Shown: piece after piece, positions 29,809 to 40,413 of the stretch | Numbering within the stretch: the first letter of the stretch is position 1 | Layout: every line of letters starts with the position of its first letter | Assembly: GCA_003427395.1 (NCBI GenBank) | Contig: BFEA01000709.1 | Location: forward strand, 571,089 to 621,822 | Direction of reading: 5' to 3' | From: Chara braunii | Taxonomy: Eukaryota > Streptophyta > Charophyceae > Charales > Characeae | Length of the DNA stretch: 50,734 bases | Position numbers and translations under genes: made by a program | The notes under the pieces: generated by a model | The model's input: only the letters and a program-made list of their open reading frames with translations | What the model was told of the DNA's origin: nothing | Databases searched by the model: none

Positions 29809-31487
29809 CTTCGATTGCTGCAGTACCCTTGCGGAGGACATTCACCTCCCCNTAGCCGGGTTCCGTCGAAGGCGAAATCGGCTTCCGCAGGATGAGCTTC
29901 TCGTTCGCGGGACTCTTGCTCGGTGGCTGGAGGCGCATCAGACCATCGGCGTTCCCGTGCTGCCTGGTGGCGCGGTGGCGGATGTCGAAGTCGTAGTCCT
30001 GCAATCTCACCGCCCACCTTCCCAAGGTACCCGTGTAGTCCATGTTGTTCCGCAACGATAGCAATGGCTGATGATCTGTCACGAGCACGAACTTCTGGCC
30101 GTACAGATACGGTCGAAAGTGTTGAACCCCCCACACCACCGCCAAGCATTCACCCTTGCACGCCTCGTAGTTTAACTGCGCCTGACTCAGCATTTTCGAC
30201 GCATACTGGATGACATGCTCCCTGCCATCCGTTCCTTGCTGAGTCAACACCGCCGATATCCCCTGCGGCTGCCAGTCAGTATGCAGCGCAAACTGTCGTG
30301 TCGGATCGGGACGCGCCAACACGCGGGTCGATGTCAAAGCCTCCTTGAGTGCCCGAAAAGCCGCCTCGCATTCTGGCGTCCAGATCAGCTGCTCCTCCTT
30401 CTTCAGCAGGTTCGTCGGCGGCTTGGCGAGGCAGGCAAAGCTCCGAATGAAGCGTCGATAATAAGAGGCCAGCCCTAGGAAGGCTCGACCCTCGACCGTG
30501 ACGATGTAGCCCAAAAAGGAAATTTCGGACCAAAAGAACTCACTTTTCTCCAGAGCCACTTTGAGCCTCGCATCTTTCAACGCATGCAAACACCCATTCG
30601 ACATGTTCCACATGGTACTCGTAGGTTTTGGAAAAGACCAAAATGTCATCCATGTACACAATCACAAAAAAAATTATCAACGGCTGTGTCAAACGGGTTT
30701 TGTTAACGAACTCCGCGAAGGCCATATTCATGGTCCGCTGGAATATTGCGGGAGCGTTGCAAATTCCCATGGGACACCGAATCCACTACCACGTGCCTTC
30801 GAACAGGGCAAAAGCGGTTTTGGGCCGGTCTTCTGGTCGGACTGCGACGTGGTGAAAACCGTGTCGGATATCGAACTTTGAAAAGACCCGAGCGGACCCG
30901 ATAGCATCCAGCAGATCGTCAATCCGCGGCAGCAGATAGACATCTTTGGTAGTAATAGCGTTTTATTTGCGGTAGTCAATACACACTCGGACTGAACCGT
31001 TTCATTTTGTCACGAGGACCACGGAAAATGACCATGGTCCCAGGGATGGTTAAACCCACCCTAACCGCTCGAACTCCCGTACCCTTTCCAAGGCCAGTTG
31101 TCTTTCCTTTAGGGAATAACGGTACGGTCGACAATGTATCGGAGCGCGATCACATGTATCAATCGCGTATTGGATCAGGTGGGTAAGTCCTATATCGTGG
31201 TCCTGGATACTAACGGCCTCTGGGTAGGCCCGTATAACTGTCAAAAGAAGGCGTTTGTAGTCGTCAGGCACATGGACCGGCAGCCGGACGTCCACGTTTC
31301 CCTCAGGGAGGGAGATCATCGACGTAACCATGGGGACTGCCGCGATGGCTTCGGGTGAGGCACCAAACGGAGAATTGTCGGTTTTTGTCGAAAGCACGGT
31401 CGCGATAAGTTGACTGTCTGCGGGGCTTATCGGTTCATTTTCCATGTCACTGTCGTTCTCGAGCTCGGTTTCAGCCGAGGCTTCCAC
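29792..31487 (-). pseudogene. Element B reverse transcriptase-RNase H
   Basis: The frame starts just after an in-frame TAA that closes the protease region (31488-31490). RT motifs are split between frames: RYSLKERQLALERVREFERLG before a TAA near 31050, CPMGICNAPAIFQ and YMDDILVFSK at 30770-30540, then a frameshift into 30661-29792, which carries FLGYIVTVEGRAFLGLASYY. About 23 codons present in element A are missing at roughly 30490. RNase H is open and shows HTDWQPQGISAV, YEACKGECLAVVW, VTDHQPL and HGNADGL. Confidence 0.85.
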
Positions 31488-33930
31488 TTAAAAGGCCTGT
31501 ATCAGTTCCTTCGGCCTCCATCGATATTCCCTCGTTCCGGGTTGAAATGACACCCCTTCCTTCAAGAGCAGGGCGACTTTTGCGTTTGTAAGCAGGGGCC
31601 TGGGAGGCCGAAAAGTTAAATCGCACAACCCCCTGAGCTTTGTAAACCTTTCGGGTAGGGGGTCCGTCCTAAGATATAAGGACGCAAGGGGTTTCGAAAG
31701 GTCAGTTATTCGCGACACCCTCAGCAGGGGTTCCCCTTGCACCACTGAGGAGAACGCGTGCGACCAATCGGACTCGCTCCGAACTATTTCCAGGGGTTCT
31801 CGTCGCCAGGAATGGCGCCACCGATCATGAACCCGAATCGGATATCGGTCGGGTACATCAGTCTCGTCAGTTTCCGACGAGGTTTCATTTTCGCCTGGTG
31901 ACAGGCGTCGGATCATGTTGATTTGATGGGCTTTCGTGGTGATTCGAGGCACCGGCTGGGTGCGCATACGCACCGCCAATCTCATTGGTATCGTTTGTGG
32001 TTTGGGGTGGACCGATGTGAGCACCACCTTATAGTTGTCAAAGTGCATTCGCGCTCCGACCGCCGCCTGCCACGGAATGCCTAGCAGAACATCATACGCT
32101 TGTACATCCAGCACGATTGCGTCACACAAACAATGCACCTGCCCCACCCGTATAGGAACATTCGTTATCCGCCGCTTACAATGAATGTTATCTTACGTAG
32201 CGGATATATACAGTTCATCTGGTCAGAGGGGTTGAACCTGTCCTTCCCTTCCCAATCGTTTCGTCAATCTCCAAGAAAATGGCGACCGCTGACGATACCG
32301 AGTCTAGGATGGCGGCCGAGGGGTTTCCCTAAACCTCGCAGTCACACTCAACGCTTTTCCAGGTTATAGGATAGGCTCGGAGGAATACCTCGGGTTTTTC
32401 CGAGGCAGAATCTACGGTTTGGATCATTCCTGTCCGGTTGGCTTCGTGCATCTTCGAGGTCAAGGGTTGTGACTCTTCGTTTGGGGGTAGGTCTCGTGGG
32501 ACCGGCTCTTTGCCCTTTCGACTTTCCTCGAATCAGCGCCTGTTTTTGAGGCATCGTTCGATCAACTTCTTATTAGCCGCTTCGGAAATGGTTAGCAGAT
32601 AGGGAATAGGGACGGGGATCCGTAGATCCAGAGCCTTCAATGCATCCAACACGTCGATGTGACCGTCTTTGTACTCAGGGCCAGGGGCCGTGAGATCTTC
32701 GAACCCCGACCGCCAAGTCCCGAGGTTGCTTTCCTCGGTAATCCTTTGGACGTGAAGTATCACTCCAATGGTCCCGGGTTCGAACATCGCCGCAGCCATG
32801 TACTCATCGAGCCCTATCTCGGTGGTCGTAGGGGTCACCATTTCCGTTGTTCGAGTATCCATCACCGTGGCTCCCCTCCCTTGTCCTGCAACGGTTGGAC
32901 CACCCAGCGGGATTTGGGAAGGGACGGTGGGCCCAGCGGGCCCACCCTGAGTTCGAGGTTTCGAACAATCTTTCACAAGGTGGTCTGGCTGATTACAGTT
33001 ATAACAGCGTAGGGGCGGGACAGCCTCGGCCACGGCCGGTCTTATCATAGGGGCCCTGGTGGCCATAGCCGCTTGTTGCCGTTGTGTGGCGGCTATGCGT
33101 TGCCGCTGCAAACCTTGAACAAACTCCGTCAACGGGGCCACTACCGTAACTAGTTGGGCCGCGACCTCTTTCATGGATACTTCTTCCTCGCCCCGGCCTC
33201 CTTCAGCTTGGCTAGAGCGACGAGAGGTCGAAGCAGAGGACGAAGCTTTCCGATCCGAACCATTTTTTGTTGGACCCAACCCGAAGCGATCTTCGAACAT
33301 TCGTGCCGTAGCGGAGTAGCTATTGCGTCGAACACCCGAAGGGTCGTCTTCGTCGGATTCGTAGTCCAGGCCCACATCGTAATTTTCTTTCGCGTACTTA
33401 ATTGCGTACTGAATTAGCTCCGTCAGGGTATGTTCTATAGGGTTGCATTTCTTGCGGATCTTTTTTCGCAGGCGAGAATCTGACAATCCTCTGACGAAAT
33501 CAGTCTGTACCATTTCTCGTCCAGCCCGGAGCGTTCGGCTACGTACGTAAAACGTTCTGCATATCTAGCCAAGGTCTCCCGAGGCTGTTGCGTGTATTCC
33601 TTTATTAAACGGAGGCATTGACCTGGTGCGATGTGATCAAATCTGTCGAGAAATTTCCTCTGGAAGGCTAACCAATTAGTGAAGGGGTTATGTCCATACC
33701 ACTCAAAAGCGGTTCAGGCTAACCTTCCGGAAATTCGTTCTCGGAGCAACTTGTTCGACCAACCCTGGGCTTTCAAGGCAGCTAGCCAGGTGCGAGGGTC
33801 GGTATCATCTTCGGAGAAAATGGGAACTTCGGAGGGAGGAGGTACAAAGTACAGGGGATAATTGGCCATCCCCGCGTGTTTATCGCGGTCGTTTTCACCC
33901 CCAATTCCGGGTTCCACCACAGCGGGAGGC
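31488..33930 (-). pseudogene. Element B gag-protease
   Basis: Matches element A gag-protease, but the start ATG is changed. A TGA follows GRLA (near 33714), a 1-base deletion lies near 33515, and several stops fall in the protease part between 32530 and 32150. The zinc knuckle is readable (CYNCNQPDHLVKDC, near 33000), as is the 33513-32533 Gag segment. The protease active-site DSG appears as DSV. The CGA codon that became a stop at 14023 in element A is intact here. Confidence 0.83.
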
Positions 33931-33977
33931 GGATCTCGAGCCTGACCTCTCGCTCGGTTCTGATTGCTATTCGCGGG

Positions 33978-34232
33978 CCCACCACGGTGGGACCACGCAC
34001 AGTAGTGTGAACATGAGCCTTTCACGAGTGCTCTTGAAGCACTAAACGACAAGCAGCGCGTGTGTTGTCCGTCCAGACCCGGCTCGCTCTTGAAATTCGG
34101 CGGCCTTTCAAGAAACCGTCCGACCTCCCTTGCAAAAATGGGAGTTGCAGGCAGGCGAACAAGAGCGCAATAGTCGACTTCGCCTGACGACTACTTGACA
34201 GCTCGTGAAGTGCGTTTTCAAGAGCGATGCGG
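33978..34232. mobile_element. Non-autonomous inverted-repeat element, right copy
   Basis: Equal in length (255 bp) and orientation to 10026-10280, starting with CCCACCACGGTGGG and ending AGCGATGCGG. It replaces the expected 5' LTR of element B. The left copy lies beyond the other end of B, so B is bracketed by direct copies. Confidence 0.65.
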
Positions 34233-34237
34233 TGTCG

Positions 34238-34319
34238 GCCCGAATACCCTTACAAGGGTATTTGGGCACGTTTTTGCAGCTTACAAGAAGAGCGCGCCCG
34301 ACGATACCCGAGGGCGCGC
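34238..34319. other. Two strong hairpins in tandem
   Basis: The first is 34238-34251 with 34254-34267 (14 pairs including one G-T, loop of 2; GCCCGAATACCCTT arm). The second is 34292-34299 with 34312-34319 (GCGCGCCC/GGGCGCGC, 8 bp, loop of 12). No function is evident; it could be a transposon end. Confidence 0.7.
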
Positions 34320-35090
34320 CCCATTTGTGTTGATTAGAGAGTGTGTGAGCGTGCACTTTGTGGGCACGCGTTAGAGTGACGAAGTCTAGGTTTCAGAGGA
34401 CCCTGAGACGTCGGTAGGTTGAGTGAGTGTCACGCTAGAGTCTCTGAGGCGGTCGCAACCTCGCACGCACAGACAAGATCTCGGACGACATAGTGTTGAC
34501 TTGGTAGGATTACGACGCCGCCCGACTACGGAAGATCGGTGGCTTGGGGTCACCGTGTACCAAGTGTAGGCACCAGGTTGACCATGCACCGTAGATGGTA
34601 GGAGCCACCGCCGGGAACGGCACAGGTTGGAGCGGAGGCCGGGGGTTGCCGGAGAGCGGCGATAGAAGTGCCGGTCACGACAGGCTATGAGAGCCTTGGG
34701 CCGCGACCACGATATGAAGGGGGCGGTGGGCGTAGTGAACCGAGCGGAGCCCCGCCCTGAGGCAGCCAGTATGGCATTTCGTAGCCTGAGGCGCAGGCTG
34801 TAAATCAGATCAGTGGCCTATAGTACCTTGCTGCAGGCCGGCCTAACGGGCACTACTCTTCATATGGAACCTGGCTTGCAATAGTGCCAAGCTGGGGGCT
34901 TAGCCCTATAGGTTATATTATTGAATTGCCACCAAGCGGATTTTGGGATTGAGGCCAAAGTGGAGCAGCACAGAAGTGAACCGAGGGGTTGAGGGTCCTA
35001 TGGGACTATCCCTTTTGGTTTTGCAGAGGGGAGTCCAGCAGCGGGCCCGTGAGGGTAGGACCAGGTACAAACGGTCCCCTCCCCCGTCCA
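34320..35090. other. Unassigned, no gene
   Basis: GC-rich, without long frames on either strand and without RNA signatures that I can identify. Confidence 0.4.
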
Positions 35091-35186
35091 TTTTTTTACT
35101 TTATTAGTTCTGATTTTTTCTGAATTTTTATTTTTATCTTTTTCTATTTCTAGCTTCTTTTTTTTTTTTTTTTTTTTTTTTTTTTG
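35091..35186. repeat. T-rich block ending in poly(T)
   Basis: A T-rich stretch followed by about 27 T (35159-35185). On the minus strand it would be an A-tail after a GGCGCCGGGCC block, a little like the LINE tails elsewhere in the window. It also resembles a polypyrimidine tract before TTTTAG, but no exon is evident. Confidence 0.5.
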
Positions 35187-35270
35187 TTTTAGGCCCGGCG
35201 CCGGTGCCCGGACCTACAATAGAGCCGACGGCTTAGTTCAGCCACGAACTGCCCGAGTTGGGAGGGGTGC

Positions 35271-35362
35271 GGTCCTTCGGGACATCCGTTAAAATTGGAA
35301 CGATACAGAAAGGAGTTTAGCCCGGCCCCTGCACCTGGGTGAAGCTTATAAAATCGGGGAGG
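35271..35362 (+). pseudogene. U6 snRNA-like sequence, nearly full length
   Basis: The 5' stem-loop GTCCTTCGGGAC (35272-35283), ACATCCGTTAAAATTGGAAC and GATACAGAA follow U6 closely for about 40 nt. After that only landmarks remain: TTTAGC (AGC triad), GGCCCCTGC, GGGTGAAGC and AAATCGGGGA. The ACAGAGA box reads ACAGAAA. No TATA or plant USE element is apparent upstream, and no T-run terminator lies directly downstream. A pseudogene is most likely. The conserved half makes U6 origin firm. Confidence 0.82.
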
Positions 35363-35371
35363 GCCGCCCGA

Positions 35372-36642
35372 CATTGGTGCTGGGTGTGACTACACGGTAA
35401 GTCGCCGTTGCTGCGCGTTCCCCCCGACTGAGTGGGTTGCGGAGCGCTGCGAGGGCAGCCTCGGACGAAGGTGGAGACAGCTATTGCTGGTGGGAAGATG
35501 GTAGTATAGAAGGAAGAGAGAGAAAGGATTAGAAGAGAGGGAGACAGTGCAGGAGAGGGCAGCACCACGAGAAGGAAAGCAGCAGATACAGGGGAAAAAA
35601 AAGGGGGGGATGAACCTGGACGCAGTTTCGTGTCAGGTGCATTCGAAGGAGGAGGGAGAAAAGTTCAGAAACGGACGTCGAGGCTAGAAGCTAGGGCGTG
35701 TTGAAAGGCTACAACGTGCTTACTTCCTAATGAAAGCCGGGGGAGGAGGTGGTAATCTGGGGGTTTGAGGCAGGGCGAACCTAGTGGTGTTGTCAGATTG
35801 AGGAGGGAATTAGTAGGTGGTGAAGTAGATGAGAAAAAGTGTGCGGGGAGATGGCGATGAAGGAGGTGGGATAAAAACGAAAACTCATGTAACTCGGCCG
35901 TTTCTTAAGGGAAGTAGGCGAGTGAAGATTCGATTTCGGGGTTTTGAGGTGTGGCGGAGCTGATGGTAGCATCAGATTTCGTGTTTGAGCAGTGGGATGG
36001 CCAGGATCAGTAGTAGAGGATGCGTGGTGCAGAGCGGGCCAGGCGCGGAGCGGTAGCTGCGGGAGCAATAATGAATAGCCCCACCTTCTGGTGGGAGATG
36101 CATCGGCATTTTTAATTTCTTTCTGTGTGGGGTGAAACGGGTATGACAGTGGAGCAGGCGTGGTGGGCAGTGATTGGATGGAGTAGTATGCCCGTGGCTT
36201 GCTGTTGAAACCAAGCTCGGGGGAGGAGCGGCGTGAAGGGATCCGATCCGAATCTGGTCCAGATGCGCGGAGCAAGCGTGGCATGCGGATGGGCGAGCTT
36301 GTGAAGGGAGTAGGTGGAGTGGGAGTTAAGAGGAACGAGGTAATGGGGAGGAGGCAGCAGAAGGGTTGGTAAGGACGGCAGGCAGGCGAGAGACTGTGGG
36401 TGACGAGCCCNGAGGAGTGAGCAGGGGAGGTAGTGGAAGAAAGCGTTTTGTTGCTTTCCGTTGCATCGGGGTCGCCTCTCCCACTATCTCGCTGGTCTTG
36501 CTGCCTGCGTCGTCGTGCTCGCCTCCTTCGTCCTCAGTAGCTTCGTTGGTATGCTGCTGAAACAGAAATTGAAGGGATCTGGCCGAGCTTTTGGGTCAAG
36601 AGCAAGAAAGGGGGTGACAGAGGCGTGTGGGAGTGAGCGAAC

Positions 36643-36645
<3 letters not shown>
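35372..36645. other. Unassigned, no gene
   Basis: Mixed GC content, purine-rich in places. The longest frame (35793-36284, minus) is Ser/Pro/His-rich with no motif; I do not call it. Confidence 0.4.

Positions 36646-36725
<80 letters not shown>
36646..36725. repeat. (GA)n microsatellite
   Basis: About 80 bases of GA with one T interruption. Confidence 0.97.
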
Positions 36726-36728
<3 letters not shown>

Positions 36729-37145
36729 AGAAAAGAGTACCCACTTCGAGCCAGCAACCCGGGGTGAACCAAAAGACGAGCTACGGTGCCAAGCGGCGAG
36801 GCGTGGTCCCGAGGGGGCTTCCCATGTACCTGTCCTGATTCTGGAGGCAGGTTCCTCCTCACTGTGCTCATAGTGAGTGGTGGAGGGGAGTGTGGTGCTC
36901 GTGGGGGGCGGCGTCAGGATCCTCCCTACCGGGGTGATTGCCATACCCAACGCAGCTGCCTCTGACAACGGGGCTCGTGTTTGCCCATACCGTTGGGGTG
37001 CCTATAGTCATAGTCAAGTGCTGCAGGGTGTGCCCACCGCCACGGAGGCCGAGAGGGTCAGATCCTAACAGCTTGCCACTCCCGCCGGTTCGTCGACTGT
37101 GGTGAGTGCCGGACTGGGTTGGGGTGGCTGCCACTGCAGTCTGGC
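36726..37145. other. Unassigned, no gene
   Basis: No recognisable feature before the assembly gap. Confidence 0.4.
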
Positions 37146-37318
37146 NNNNNNNNNNNNNNNNNNNNNNNNNNNNNNNNNNNNNNNNNNNNNNNNNNNNNNN
37201 NNNNNNNNNNNNNNNNNNNNNNNNNNNNNNNNNNNNNNNNNNNNNNNNNNNNNNNNNNNNNNNNNNNNNNNNNNNNNNNNNNNNNNNNNNNNNNNNNNNN
37301 NNNNNNNNNNNNNNNNNN
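37146..37318. other. Assembly gap
   Basis: 173 undetermined bases. Confidence 0.99.
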
Positions 37319-40300
37319 GTAGAACAGTTGTTACGACCAGGTTTCCACGTAAGGGCTGCGGCACCACTTCTGAGCCTTCCCAGTGTTGGTGCGCTGTGTA
37401 TTACGGGGCTGACCATACTTGGCTGTGCCTGACTGATGTTGCCTTGGTTACTGATAAGTCTCTGCGCAAGTCTGCTGCCATCTTCCCCTGCCGCCTATAC
37501 CATACTGTGGACCTGCTGGGTCCAGCTCGGGGCTGACTGCAGAGCTCCCACCGCTGTAGTTCCTTGTTGCCACACTGAGTGCTGTTGCGGTAGGGCACTA
37601 TTTTTGTTATTTTTATTTTTTTCTTTTCTTTCTTTCTTTCTTTTTTCTTTTCTCCTTCCAAAAGTGTTGTTGGCACAACTTAAGCTTGCTTGGTTACTGC
37701 GCTCGGTGGCAATACTGGTGGTTGCCTTTTCCGAAAGTACGCAGCTGCCGTTGGTTCCCCTCAGACTGCAGGCACGCGCTCTCGGTGCCTGCTACCACGG
37801 AGCCAGCTGGGGCTTACTGTCGCTGCTGCAGCGGGGAGGGTTGACTGTTGCTGCTGCAGCGGGGAGGGTTGACTGTTGCTGGGCTCCACCGCATCCCAAG
37901 TTGCACGGCTGTTGTGTAAGCATTGAGCATAGGTACACTATGACCTCGTGAAGATGCTGTGTGCTAGCCACCTGCCGAGTGGAGCATAAGGGACGAGAGT
38001 GCACTCTAGGCTGCGCAGGAGGGGGGGGTACAGCGGAAAGTAGGCCCTGTGGTTCGAGAAGGAGTGAGCAGACATTACAAAAGGGTTGCGCAAATAACTT
38101 GGAGAGAAGTTACTTTGCATGTTGGTGAATACTTTAGTTATCCTTGCTGCTGAACTGAGAGTTTAGTTACTCCCGGGCCTCGGTCGCTGTTGTACTAGCG
38201 GTAGTTACTGCTAACCACCAGCCACTAATAGTGAGATTAAGGGACTGCTGTGGGGACTGCACTACAGAGGAGTAGTTCGTTAAACACTGTTATCGCTAGG
38301 ACTGGGGCGGCAGTGCAGTTACTGTGGCCGTTAGTTCGCACTTGGCTGTGGCTGGTTGGTTTCGGGCCACAGGTTTCACCGACCCAGCCAGACTGGTAGG
38401 AGGTAGTTGATGCCGTAGCACCACGCTGCAAATACTAGGTACCGCTGGGCTACTGATGCGGTGCCACGGTGCGGCGAGTGAGCTCAGGGGCGGCCTGTTC
38501 CGCCCTTAGCAGGAGCATAGCGCTTACAGTTGCAGATAATATTGGGCTTTTTCTTCCCTTTTCTTTTTTTATTGTTGGACATTGCTGTGTATTGTTGTAA
38601 TATAGCGCTGGCAGAACTGTTCCCTGGGCATGGTCTGATCATTGTACTCAGTTGCTGCTCGTGCTATCATTATCACTTGCACTACGAATAGAGTACNGGG
38701 GACAGGGGGCNGCTCCTGGTCGTGCGCTGTTGCGGTGCACTGNTACCCCTTCTCATGGTGACAGGGTGGCTGCTGCANTTGGTACTCGAGTTGTCTGGGA
38801 TTGTATAGCCAAGTGCTGCGCCCACGCTGTTCTCCACTGCGCGTTGCTGCTGTGGGANGGGTTATTTTCCCCTGNGCATTGCNGCTGGGTTTGGTTGCCA
38901 CTACTCCCAGGCTGGTGCAGCACTGAAGGGGGCAGTGGGTGAGCCACGTAGCTCTTGAGTTTTCGCTGGTACCATTGCTGGCTCAGACTGCNATNACGGC
39001 GAGGCCTGTGTTGGCTGTTGTTGATGGAAATAGACTGTCCTTTGTGGGAGAACTGAGCTTGCAGCAGCGCCCATGTGTTGCTGAATGATGGGTCCTGCTG
39101 GCTGGCCTTGTATGAGGCAGAACTGCTGCCACTATTAACCATGCCCGAACTGTTGCTGGCTACGGCTGCTGCTGCTGCTGGCTACAACTGCTGCTGCTGC
39201 TGCTGGCCACAACTGCTGCTGCTGCTGGCTACAACTGTTGTTGCTGTGACCGCTGCTGAAGTTGCGGCTGCGTCTAACGGCTATTGCGGGCTGCTGTGCG
39301 GTGTGGCCAATGCGTCGCTGCTTCGCTGTTGTTGTGGCCATCTACAGGTCGTACGTGCTGCGTTTACTGTTGCTATGCCCTGTAGGCTGGCTGTCTTGCT
39401 GCCAGTACCCTGTGCTTCATACCAGGGTTACCAACCCACTGGGTCAGAACGAGGGTCAACATAGCATAGTGGTGGTGTGAGGCTGACTATAGCGTTGAAG
39501 GCTTACCGGTTGGTAGTGCGACACTCGCGCTGTGGCACGAGGGAGCGGAACAACAGGTTGCGAAGCTGCTGGCCACGTCTTTGGCTGGCATCGCGGTTTA
39601 TTGTTGTTTGAAACTACGGCGGGGCCGCTGCAGGGNGCGGTTCATACCGGTCGCTGGGCGTCGCTTAAGTACAGTGCAGCAGCGTGTTGAGCTTCGCATC
39701 TTTAGGCTGCTGTGACATCCTGCAGCCAAACGCAAAGTGCTACGTATATGAAACCCTACCAAGGCTGCTGGGTTACTTGTGTTCATACTACTGTACAGTG
39801 GCGATTGGCCTAAGGGGGGGTGTTGGGACTTAGAGGAGTAGTCAGACTGTGAAGGGGGTTATCGCTGCGACTCGAGGCTTGTCAGTATACCGGTTGCCGG
39901 CAGTTTGACCTCAGTTGACCAGCAGCTGTGTGATTTGGCCATCATTGCGGGGCCCTCAGGCGCATCCAGATTCCAAGGCCCTCTCACAGCGAGTTGAGTT
40001 GTCCCTCCCTTGGATCTCGAGAGGCTGAACTTCCTACTTCTATCTTCCTTACTCTCAGTCTAGTCTAAGGTTACGAGAGGAAGGCGGCAGGCGGGATTGC
40101 AACCCGTAGGTCCGCATCAAGACCTTGTGGGAGGTCCACCCACCGATTGCGGGAGCTCTGCCGGAACCCAGGCGGGGTTCTGGAGGCAGGGAACTTCAAG
40201 TATATTTTCGTTCACCTGTGTGATCCCTTCCCCTAACCTTTATCCTTGGGCTACTTGAACACAACTATGTGCGGTTATTACTTCTTACTTTTGTTATGTC

Positions 40301-40410
40301 TGTCAGGACATGCATCTTGAAAGTTAAATCAACAATATATGAGAGTGCAGATCCTTTGAGTGAATTCAGACAAAGTTGAACTGGGGGGAAGGTGGGATGA
40401 AGGCAGTTGT
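37319..40410. other. Unassigned CTG-rich low-complexity region
   Basis: No gene recognised. GCTGCTG and ACTGTTGCTG words are frequent. A 28-bp unit is tandemly duplicated at 37822-37877, and a degenerate CTG run with CTACAACTG interruptions covers about 39155-39243. Many single Ns (38697-39000, 39637) show weak assembly. The Leu/Ala-rich frame at 39075-39464 is a product of the CTG repeats. Confidence 0.45.
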
Positions 40411-40413
40411 GCA

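Larger units (their letters stand above)
24047..33977 (-). mobile_element. Element B: Ty3-type LTR retrotransposon, 5' truncated
   Basis: Same family and gene order as element A, on the minus strand. Its 3' LTR is the split one (25785-24047 plus 10904-10319). At the other end, homology to element A stops at 33977 in the untranslated leader, equivalent to about 13347 in A, and a 255-bp inverted-repeat element adjoins directly. The 5' LTR, primer site and first part of the leader are absent. Because A sits inside B's LTR, B is the older insertion. Confidence 0.88.

Noticed and set aside
35091-35190. Intron 3' end (polypyrimidine tract plus TTTTAG)
   Set aside because: No exon with coding potential follows, and a retrocopy tail explains the T-run equally well.
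36868-37416. Frames spanning the gap at 37146-37318
   Set aside because: More than half of each is undetermined sequence.
39075-39464. Leu/Ala-rich frame with possible membrane character
   Set aside because: It is produced by CTG-repeat DNA and has no start context or homologous copy in the window.
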